DNA of 64,000 nt from Apostichopus japonicus (taxonomy: Eukaryota > Echinodermata > Holothuroidea > Aspidochirotida > Stichopodidae), in NCBI RefSeq assembly GCF_037975245.1, contig NC_092571.1, positions 10,051,917 to 10,115,916 on the forward strand, in the 5' to 3' direction. Positions 22,290 to 33,457 of this stretch are shown here, one piece after another. Made by a program: the position numbers and the translations under genes. Below the pieces are notes generated by a model. The model had not been told where the DNA came from and did not search any database. It was given only the letters and a program-made list of their open reading frames with translations. How positions within the stretch are numbered: the first letter of the stretch is position 1; every line of letters starts with the position of its first letter.

Positions 22290-25200
22290 GCAGCTTATGA
22301 GGCCAAAGTAACAGAAATATACAAATACCAACTGTAACATAAACTATCTTGTTGACTGAAAAACATGATTATTAAACTTTTGTCTCCTGATGAATTGTTT
22401 TTGAAATAATTTAACCACTATTCTTCTCTTAAAATGTTACACGACGGTTTCCCATTTTTACTCCGTGACAATCGTGTGTATGATCCATTCTGGACAATGA
22501 TGGCATCATTTTCCAGTTGATGCGCACTACCTTTGAGTGTTTGACAAGTCACAGACATAGAAAACATAACGAAGAAATAACAATTTAATCAAAAAGGGAA
22601 AAGGTCTGTGCAAGGATTTCATAACAAATTATTGCAATGATTTCACAAGAATACAGAGAAATTACAGCACGTGAAAGCCTGCTGACACATTCATTGTAAC
22701 CCCCCCCCCCCCCATTCTAGTTTGATACTGACCTTCCGCACTGCTCCAGTTATACTGTAATTGTAGCTTTTGTTTTAGATTTCAGAGAAAAATGTTCGCA
22801 CAAGAAAAAAAATATCAACTTGTGAACATTAAAGATATTAACATTTAAAGCAGCGGTCCACTAAATTTTCTATTTTCCCGAGCCATGAGGACTGTGCCAT
22901 GACCCAACAGGCTACCATCCCCTTTTAGAATTGATGCTTAGAATCTTGGACAATGGACTTGATGTTTTACGTAATAACTTAATCTATCCATGACGTATTC
23001 TAACAAATGTAGGTCACTTTTCCAATATCTTTAAAAGTCCCCCGAAACACTGTAAAATGTTTATTACCCGGAGTCGCATGCGCACCATAGTTTTGCATAC
23101 CGTCGATCTTAATAGCAGTGATATAACTTCCCAATAAACTTGTTGCTAATTTTTAATTGGATGTCACAGAAGATGCGTAAAAATCGTCCTATTAGGAAAA
23201 AAACTTACTACCCTCGGCCTACCAGGCTTTCATAACCACTACAGTACCCAGTTGGTCCACTTTCTTAGATATGAGTTGAGCATAATTTCAAGCTAGTTTT
23301 ACCAATTTTTCGAAGCAAAATTCAAAAGATATCGTTAAGAATTTTTCAGTAGTGATAATTTGCATAGTTCTGGAAAGAAGTGGAATAATTTAATAGAACA
23401 TTCTATTGGTAAAACAAAAAATCTACTGGGTTTCGAAAATGAATCATTTGGCTTTTTGTCTTTTTCAAAAATGAAATTTTCTTTAGATATGGTTGGCTTC
23501 CAGAGTCAAATTTGCCAGGTAAACTTTATTTAGTCTTTTACCTGATGTCGAATTGGCATCAAGCAATCACGTAAAACTTCAACAAAAATGTATGGAATTG
23601 GTCATCCTTTTGGTGTGTTTTTTTTTCTGTCTTTTTTCTTCCATATCCTGAGAACATTTCCTACCATTAAATATAATGACATACACAACGGATAACAAGA
23701 AATTTTTCATCATTGCTAGAGAAGTTTTCTTGTTTTCTAAATAAACACTGTTGGAGACAAAGACAGCAAAGAATACAGAGAAACAGAGACACTACAGAAC
23801 AAATCAACGGTTATAGAGAGAGAGGAACACACATAAAGTGAGGCGATTATATCATGCAAGAAAGTGCACCGGAGGATATTAGAGCAAGCCGTACTATCCC
23901 ATCATTTCCTGCTTATCAAACCTAAACTTATAAACACCAGTGCAAAATAACAAACGGAATGTTAACCCTCATGATGGTTATTTGCCATAGAAAGAAAGTA
24001 AACTCTTTGTCTTGTTCGGCAATATCAGAACAATCCACCTTGCAATATTAATTTGAATACAATCAATGTTCCCAAATTTGAGTTCTAATATGTTGAAATG
24101 GACGCCACCCGACGTGTAAGTTGTAATCCATAAGCCCTTGTGGATTTTTCCCACATTTGTGGTCGCTTAAGCGTCGTAAGAATAAATGATTATTATACTT
24201 ATTATGTAGATGATGGAGCGGGCTATTAATGCTAATATTGTAGCGCATGCGCACTACCATAATTAATTCAAAGAAATCACAAAGACATTACAATGGAACA
24301 CATCTAAACACTAAACACAACTGGTCTAGAACACTTCCGAGAGCTAATTGTGCGAAAGAATTTCTTCATCAATCCAAAGACATTACATTTTCACATTTCT
24401 TCCCCAAGCATAGTCATCTTGTGTTGCCACCACATGACGAAAGACTTTGAGGAGTTTTGAAACAATTTTGAGTTTTTTTCCAACCTTTGAATTCACCTCC
24501 ATCAAATTTCAGGGCTTGTTCGATATTTCTAAGACAAATGGCGTTTGGAAACCGGATTGTGAAAAAACCAACCATGTAAACCGACAAGAGAGTTGTTGAA
24601 TTTACAATAAGTAAAAGCCATAGCATTATAATTTTATAACAAGGACCGCTAAAGTTAGGAAAATTCAAATAATATCTTGAAATGATGTCTCCTTGCTTAT
24701 ACATTAAGGATTGTTGTTATAGGCTAATTACTCCATTGATTATAGCAAAGTCAAGTAAAATCCCCCAAAATCAAATATCTAAAAAAAAATATTCCATATC
24801 AATTACCCATCAGAAAGCCAACCCAACATATAATATGCCAGCCTTTAATATGAATAATATGAATGAGGATACCCAATGTAATATATATATATTTATATTT
24901 AAAAGCTACACCCAAAATGTGAGAATAAAAGATACGGGACAACATATGTACCAAATTGAAACCAACTCAATGGGAAAAACAACCCATACTAAAAATACAC
25001 AAATGTGATATTAAACCAGGGCTGATTTTTTTAATGTGAGAAAATGAAAAGGACATTGATACATGTGAGATGGGGGCCATGCAGTTACCCCTGATATAAT
25101 GGAAGACACTCATATATTCAGGTCTTGTCACACTGTTGGAATGCCAATTATTGCTCTACCAATGTGGAAGGCAGGGAAGGAAATAGTTAATTCAGTATTC

Positions 25201-26725
25201 ATAGTTTGGTAATCTGTCTTATCTTGATGTCTTGTCCTCTGTCTTGTCTTATTGATATGTTTGGATATTCACCTTTGCCCTTTGCATCTATCTTATAAAT
25301 CAGCCCTGACAATGCGTAACATTTTAGACCGAACCACTTTTTCCCGACCAGGACAAGAATCCCTTTTAATATCATGCACACATGAATAACATATAAAAGA
25401 AAAGAATGTGCTAAAACTTGACCTGGATTTGAATTTTAAAAGTGACAAAGTGACCTGCCTTCACACACTTCACACAACAACTGCACTCTTGTCAGTTCTG
25501 TTACTTTACCAACCACTTTGGTCATGACCCTAGATCAGAAAGTTCCCGAGTCAATTCTTCTCAAAGCATCGATACACGATATGTGTTCAAACACAACAAA
25601 AGCTTTTTTTGAAGCAGTGATAGAATTAAGAGGTCGCTATACCAGAATATATCTGCACCAATTTGCTACGTTCACCAATGCAGCAATCATTGTGTGGAGG
25701 CAGGTGTAACTCCCAAGCTTTGTGAAGTGTTGTGACGTGATTAAGGTTAAGAAATGTGTTAGAAAGTCCACCACAATAAATCCCGTTTGATTATTAGACC
25801 AAAGAAATTTGTTTAAATCCAATTGTTACCTCAGGATCCCAACATTCTACTGACATCTGCTTAAATTTGTAGCATAAATAAAGAAAACAAATATATAGAT
25901 GGGGGCACAATAGAATATGTCACGACAAATCAATCACAAAATGTTTTTCTGAAGTGCTACCATTTAGTTGTAAGTACTAAGCACCATATCACGCCTTATA
26001 CGTACAAAGAAAACTTCTAAGAAATTTAACAAACTGAAAACAGTAATTAGAAGAAATCAGCGGAATTGAAATTGAAATCTAAACGTGGTTGAGTATGATG
26101 TTAATATATGGAGACAAATTTTAACTTCCCGACCGATCCAGGCATAGAGGAATGAAACTTTATAGAGGCAAAGCAATGATTTCATAATAATAGGGGCGAG
26201 GCACCTAGAGTCGTTGAAGCCAACTATAGCAGGTTGTACAACTATGCATGAGCTTGAAATGGTGGATTGAACATAAATTCCAACCCCCATGAAGAAAAAC
26301 AAATTGGCTGAATTGATACAACTTATCTTGACTAGCAATGATCTCGTATTTGGCCCGCAAAAAACACCTACCCCCAGATTCATGCACCGCAATGGGTACA
26401 CAATTTGGCTCCTTCCTGCCAAAATCCTCATGGGAAACTTCGAGAATTTCTATCCCAACAAAACTTGAAACCACACACGTGATTACGTTTCATTGACGAT
26501 ATCTTCATGACCCTTGGTGTATACGCTTATGTTCCCTCGTATTACATGACTTTAAACAAGATACTTAGGCTAGTGATTCTCTGTTAACATTAATTCTATT
26601 GTCTATTCGTCTATTTTATTTGCTCCTATTTCTTATTTTCAAAGAAAGATTACCCACTTCTACTCCCAGCTTTCAGAGTAGATGTACAAAAGTTCAGCCC
26701 TATTTTTCTGATCAGAAACAGATTG
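22290..26725. other. No recognised gene
   Basis: 4.4 kb with only short, unsupported frames (such as 25518-25709 plus and 26057-26474 minus) and a poly-C run at 22700-22714. I recognise no domain, RNA gene or transposon end here. Confidence 0.35.
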
Positions 26726-26730
26726 AACTT

Positions 26731-27330
26731 AATCGCACTGCCAACCACTAGTACTGTGCACAATGTGGTCAAAATTGTCCACATTGCTGGGAGTGACTGT
26801 ACTGTTATCTAACTATTGTGATGTCGATAAATCACAACTAACTTCATCATGGACAAGTTATATTGTGTAATCGCACTGCCAACCACTTACACTGTGCACG
26901 ATGTGGTCAAAACGTAGACTAAAATGATACTAAGTGTCCACATGGTTGGTAGTATCTGTACTGTTAACTACTATTGTGGTATCGTAAAGCACAGCTAACT
27001 TAATCATGGACAAGTTATATTATTTAATCGCACTGCCAACCACTTATACTGTGCATGATGTGGTCAAAACGTAGACTAATATGATACGAAGTGTCCACAT
27101 GGTTGGGAGTACATGTACTGTTAACTACTATTGTGGTGTCGTAAAGCACAGCTAACTTCATCATGGACAAGTTATATCGTGTAATTGCACTGCCAACCAC
27201 TTATACTGTGCATGATGTGGTCAAAGCGTAGACTAATATGATACGAAGCGTCCACATGGTTGAGAATACATGTACTGTTAACTACTATTGTGGTATCGTT
27301 GTGGACAAGTTATACTGTGTAAACGCACTA
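26731..27330. repeat. Tandem repeat, 157-bp unit
   Basis: Four units start at about 26731, 26868, 27025 and 27182 with AATCGCACTGCCAACCACTT. Each contains GTGGTCAAAACGTAGACTAA and CATCATGGACAAGTTATAT. The first unit is shorter by about 20 bp. Confidence 0.9.
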
Positions 27331-27970
27331 TATATCACATCAATAAATGACTAACAAAGATTGGATATCCGATATGTATTAAAGCGCGAACAATCCACAG
27401 AAGTGGTTTACTATTGTTGTGGGTGGAAAAGAGTTTACGTATAGGTTGAAGCAGGCTATGTCTTTAATATATGTGTGATTGTTTTCAAAAGTACAAACTG
27501 TTAACTTTATTTTCTCGTAACGACATTATAGACATAAGTCTTGTTACTCACCACAGGTATACATATACATAGTTTACGATGAAAATGTTTTCGCTTTGAT
27601 AAATTTTACGAACTTTGCATATTAGCATTTCAACAGCTTTTCTTTCTACTTGGCCATCCAAACAGGGGTCGTTACACCTGCTCAGAACCGGGCGCTACTG
27701 GGTCCAAGGTGCCGTAAACACATGCAAGGAAGGCACCTTCTTTTGATTGGCTCTTTGTAGGTTTGCGTAGATACTGTCGTATTTACACATCAGTTGTAAT
27801 TGATGGCCTGCTTATGTTTAAGTTAGATTCTCTAACTAACAACTGTTAGCCAAATGGCTGGAGGTGTGGTTTGTTCTCATCGTGTTAGTATAGCGTTTTT
27901 ATGTAAATATAGAACGGCTTTGGCAGGAAACAGATTGCAGAAGAAAAGAACAAAGAATGTATACATTTAT

Positions 27971-27979
27971 GTATGTATG

Positions 27980-28042
<63 letters not shown>
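27971..28042. repeat. (AT)n microsatellite
   Basis: A GTAT stretch is followed by about 30 AT dinucleotides. Confidence 0.95.
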
Positions 28043-28046
<4 letters not shown>

Positions 28047-28049
28047 ACA

Positions 28050-28927
28050 GTTTGGTTTCCTGCCAAAAATCAAATACAGATTAGTTTTTTGATAATCACT
28101 AGTTCCATCTACGTATTCTAATATACTATAACTTAGCAGCTCCAAATAGCTGTGTACAAGATAAATCATAACGCTACCAATATAACATATATGGCTCTCT
28201 GTGAAATCATATGGGCTGTTTCAACTCTTTATATGGTATCGAATGATATATTGAATTACACGTGACTGTGGTTGACGTTTCACCTTTATAACACTTTCTG
28301 GTAATGTCAACTGATAAGGGCGTTGTTCCAGTTCGTTCGAAACACAAGCTGTACGTTTCACCGTTGGCCAGCGTTGTTTTCTTGTATACTTCAATGTTAT
28401 CACGTTGTGAGTTAGAAGGTAAATATACAGTACTTGACAAATGCTTGGGGATTTCCGACGCAATTGCGTTGGAGATCCTTACTGACTGGTTCATGTGACG
28501 TAATTAGGCCTACGTTTCCATAGCGAACATACTCATGTTTTGTCATTTTGTTGTCAGATATACAGAGTTGCCCATTTCCATGACGTTTTAATGACTCGGA
28601 AGATACGTCATAAGATGCTAATGTGTTTTTCCGACGGAAATGCCGAATATATCGGTGTTATTAGGTTAAACAGACCAACAACCTTGGCACTGACACTTAA
28701 CTTGAAGCTAAGTAATACCTATATTAGTTTCATATTTCTCTTATAAACCGTTGAGCCTAATATCATGTTACCTCTCGGGGAAACCCGTGTGGCAGTTGTA
28801 TACCAGCATCATCAGAACAATGTTAGCACGTCGCCATTCCATCACTTCTCTGAAATAAAACAAAGAACTGTCACTGAACCATGCAATTCTGCGACAACAA
28901 CTTGAAGCGGTCTTAAACGTTTCCTAA
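28050..28927. other. No recognised gene
   Basis: Overlapping open frames exist on both strands at 28207-28498, but neither shows a recognisable domain or convincing splice sites. Confidence 0.3.
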
Positions 28928-29999
28928 TGCTGGCGTCACACTGTCCCGAAGTTGACACCAGATGGACACACGATAAAGAAAATGTTCAAATTCTGCTCTG
29001 ATCGTAAAAACATCGGGCCATTCGTGAGGGCATCTTAAGCCATCGCATGACCGCCGGTGGAGTTTTTCAGGCTCCGGCAGCAACTTCGTGAGCGGTGGCA
29101 AAATCTTTGGCATGCCAAAAAATTACGGGAAGACCTTGCGAAGGTTCATTTTCGTGTTGAATTCGTGTGTCCATTTTGCCCTTCGTAAGGCCATCGTGAG
29201 GGCATCTTATCAAATCGTGTCATCTTCGTTTTTACTTCGTATGATCATCGGTGCCATCGGGCATTTTCGCCTCACGAAGACAATACGAAGGAAACAAGAA
29301 GCTGCCCGATTGTCTTATGAAGGCAACACGACTACGTGAAGCCCTCGCAATGCCGTCGAGTAACCATCGTATTATAGTACGATGACATCGAGATGGGACC
29401 ACGGTGTCGGCGAAGACAGCCGAATTTGAGAACCTCAAGCGTTTCCCAGGTGTCATGTTAACGTGGACATATAAAGGCCAGCCTCAGAGCATCTTCCTCA
29501 GTCATTCCTAAGCAACTTTACAGAGTAGAGGCGTGTGTAACTCCCAAAGCTACAATCACAATCACAATTAACCACAATTCAGTTCCTGCAGAATGGCCTA
29601 CTTTGGTGATGAGACAATCAGGAAAAAGAAAGCAGCAGCATTGCTTGTTTTGATGTACCTCAGAGAACATGATGAGCAACTTTTACAGGCCCAGCACCTC
29701 CTCTTACAATAAGAAAGCATTGTTTTATTTCACTTTGTCATTTCTTGCTATTTGCCTTGCCAGCATTCGACAATGTACTTATCAATACGTCGTCGTGTAT
29801 AGCCATCGTGTGGCCTTCGTGTGGCATTCGTGTGTCCTGCGGGTAAACTACTTATATAGAAATGCACATCATAGGCATCGTACTTGCTTCGGCTGTTGAT
29901 TGGCTGTTGACCAAGTTCGGGGCCATCTTCGGGCGAAATTCAAAATTCCATATTCGTATGGCCATCTGGTGTCAACTTCGCGACAGTGTGACGCCTGCA
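28928..29999. mobile_element. PIF/Harbinger-like DNA transposon derivative
   Basis: Inverted ends of about 40 bp: TGCTGGCGTCACACTGTC at the left and, read inward from the right, TGCAGGCGTCACACTGTC, both continuing into GAAGTTGACACCAGATGG. The interior is crowded with TTCGTG/CGAAG words. At 29482 a TATA-like ATATAAAG precedes a short frame (29593-29715) beginning MAYFGDETIRKKKAAALL, possibly a remnant of an element protein. The 3-bp flanks are TAA and TTA, not a perfect duplication. Confidence 0.6.
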
Positions 30000-30009
30000 T
30001 TATTGAGGA

Positions 30010-32342
30010 AATGATTCTCCATGCATATGCGTTCAGAGTGACATGTTGCTTAGTTATTTTTCAGAATATTCGTATTGCGTTCCTGTGTCACACGTGCATG
30101 ATTCGTATTGTTCGTGTGTTCCTTGCTTGTTGTATTTTTCGGGAGAGCGAACATGGATATTTAGTAAAGAAGATTGCCGCGTTTCAAGACATAACATTTA
30201 TTCACGTTTATAGACATTTTGCACCTGATTTCTACTGGTATGTTTATATATGTATGTTTATGTGTATGATTTGAGGACCATGCAATTTTGTCACGAGGTA
30301 ACGAAGCTTAAGCTATTTGTGTAGAAGAGCGTCTGATACTCGTCGGTATATTCGGTGTAGAATTATTGGTCACAGTTACTGAAGGGTGTCATTTGCCTCT
30401 TAGTAAGGTAAGTGTAGCGTTAAATCACTGTAGACTATGATTATTCACGGGGATCATGACAGCAGGTTGGTGGAAATATTGACCAATTTGATAATTAAAC
30501 TATGGACGTTACAAATAAGTTACTTCCTCCTTGTTTGAACGACCTTAGAACAATGTGCGGGGACAACAAGTAAAATCCATGTTATCTTAAGCCAAACACA
30601 GGAGAGAAGGAAAACAGGCTATGAAATAAATCATTTTACTACAAGAAAAGACTTTTGAACCTTTGAGACGAGGCAGTTGTCTCCAGCTTGCAGCTCTAGT
30701 AGTTACGCCCATGTAAATATCAGGCTTTTTATTTATTTGCTAGCACAATGTGCTCCCGGGACTAGAAGAATAGCAGAAATGTCAGAAGTTCTGTAATCTA
30801 ATTGAAACCACAAAATGTATTTCTTTTTTCCGGTTTAGCTTTGTGTCGTTACCTAGCAACTAATTGTTGATAATTCGTTTTTAATAGGGAAATTCAGTGA
30901 AAAAAAGTAGAATTTACATGTTATCTCGATTGATTTCCGTCAATGGTAAATTTCAGTCTGAAGTCATCCCTGAAAAAGAAGCAATTAAAGTAAATGATAT
31001 GGACGTAAATGTACAATTTAAAGGAAAACATTTCTATATACCTCTTCTGAGCTAAACCTATAGACCAAGTTAAAATCATTCCCTTCAGAGTTTCCGCATT
31101 TGTAACGTTGAAGAGTTTCAAATTTAACTTCGTGTGGTAATTCAAAACGGAAGCGAAGTAGAAACGTGGGGCAAACTCGGAAGTGACATATTGGAATGGT
31201 CAGGGTTTCACTGTGGTCTTTATAACGTTTTATAGGTAAACAACAGCTCCAAACGTTCCAGAGAGATCCATTATCTAAACACATTAGCTGTTATACTGGC
31301 GACTATGACACTAAGCTATAAGATCGCTTTGTGAATAGCTTCAAAAGGTGTTAATGTTCATATAATAGTAGCGCATCTTTTCATTAAATATCAGTACCGT
31401 TTTCCCTTGTTGCTGGTAATTGGTTATTTTAAACGTGTCGCTTTAATTAAAACTTTAAATAAGAATTCTTGAAATTGCGATTGCGATTTTGTTCTTAACA
31501 TTTTGCTGTCTCTAATCAAAGTCCCTTTCCTCTTCTACGTTGTTCCACATCCCTGCCAGATTGAACCCTCTTCCGCCCCTCTGGTATCGTCAATGCGTTT
31601 TTCATGAAATTATGTGCAATAGGCAACCCCCATATTCCTCACCCCCTCCCAAAACAAAACAAACTCCCACTCGCTTAATTTGATATTGCATTGTGATGAT
31701 GAACGCTATGTTACTTTATACTTTAAGAGAATATGAAATCATATTACATAGTTTCAAATCGAAGCTACGCTTGATGGTCTTATCATTCAGTGAAAAACTG
31801 CCCTGCTCAGTTCATGTGACCATAGAGATTTGTTAACACAGCAACTATTTCCACAAAATATATAAAAACCCTGCAATTGATATTACAGAACTATTAAAGT
31901 AATGTATGATATGCGCTGTAACATGTTGACACTGTTTTGCCCATCTTAGCACATTTATCAGTTATTATTTAACTCTAATGGTCAAGTTTAATCAGCCATG
32001 ATAAAGCAAACTATCCGCATTCAATTTTTTTGAATAGGATGGACAAGTCCAACAGAGATGAATATTCAGAAAGTATATTAATCAATCATATAGCGACCCT
32101 AGTAGTTCTGAGATAGTCCCCTGATTTAATGCATCCGTGTGAGCGTGCCTGTTCTCACGCTCAAATGTAAAGAAAGAGTTCCCATATTTCTCACGTTCGT
32201 TGAATCCTCATATAACAATGAGATTTTAGCCACCGGTGTTCACCTCTAGACGACATGTGGTCATGTCTAGACGGCAGGTATTTCAGGCGTTGCTCACATG
32301 AAGATTCCTTGGCTGCAATTGTGAATGGCTTTTTGGAGCAGC
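30010..32342. other. No recognised gene
   Basis: A minus-strand frame at 31018-31284 reads like possible coding sequence, but I cannot assign it to a family and no firm splice sites define it. Confidence 0.3.
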
Positions 32343-32469
32343 CAGTTGGGCAAATTTCCTAATGCTAATATCTCTTTAAGAAACATGATATTCATCCTGC
32401 TCGTACTGACAATATGAGTGCTCTGGAGCGGGGCATGACACTACAGTATAGACAAACTTGTTCCAACTG
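32343..32469. mobile_element. Small MITE, CAGTTGGG ends (copy 2)
   Basis: A shorter relative of 10525-10728. It starts CAGTTGGGCAAATTTCCTAA and ends with TTGTTCCAACTG, with the same interior words (GAAACATGATATTCAT, GAGTGCTCTGGAG). Confidence 0.6.
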
Positions 32470-33457
32470 GGTGCTTTGGGGCAATGTACCAAGGAATATT
32501 TGTACGTATGCCGTTATGGTACTAATCAAAAGTTCGGATACAACATATCCCATTAAAGCAGTCTCCCTCGTATCTTGTACTGAAATGTGCTGATCGTATC
32601 CACGTTCGGCAGATCTGAATTACCATTCGAATGAGAAGGATCTCTTACTGATCCAAGTCCATCTGTGATGAAGATGTTTCAAATGGACCATATAACCAAA
32701 TGGTCTCAGTCATATATTGGTTTCATGGTTTGCTGTGCTTGACGAATACATCACCAATACCTTTGGCACTATTTCCGCCATTGGCATTAGATTTTAAATT
32801 ACATAGGCTACTTTGCTCATACTTACTACATGCTTAGTACATTGTCATGCATGCCAAAGGTTCCTGAATCAATATCGTTATAAGGTTATAAGGGGGAATA
32901 ACAACCTTAAGCGTGGGATACTCTAAAGCACGATATAGATTAGATTACTTAAAGAACAAGATTCATGTGTTTCTGTTTGCCTTTGGTTAAAAAAATCTTT
33001 GTGGTAAACTTTAAAAATAAAAGACACAAGGACACATATTGTGGCCACTTCTTTTACAAAACGTTTCCATATTGAACATATATGAATGTACTATGGGAAC
33101 ATATTTCTGCTAAAATTGGAGAATGTCACGTAGTGCGACTATTATATTGTCAGGTCATGTGTACATATCAAACTATTTCTGTTCAAGGTTTACCAAAGGA
33201 TAAAATAAGACAGGATTGTATTGTATTGTGTGACGCCATATCCCAGACCAGAAAAAAAAACGTATGCGCCAATAACGTCGAACACATTTATTCCGTGTTT
33301 TTCAAGTTATCCATCTGTCAAAACAAAATACAATATTATCTGCCTTATGTAAATGCAACTAACAGTTTTATTTGGAGACCGCACATGCATTTACTTCAAC
33401 ATTTACTACTAGACGAGATTATTATTATTCTTATTATATTTCTTTGCTTTTCTTCAG

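Noticed and set aside
22700-22714. Poly-C and poly-G runs (also 36901, 60786) as G-quadruplex promoters
   Set aside because: They are simple homopolymers without nearby gene starts; only the palindromic GGGGAGGGGG units were kept as a finding.
24682-25008. 108-residue plus-strand frame
   Set aside because: AT-rich, Lys/Asn/Ile-rich chance frame without recognisable features.
28207-28498. Overlapping frames on both strands
   Set aside because: Neither strand shows a domain or good splice sites; composition is ambiguous.
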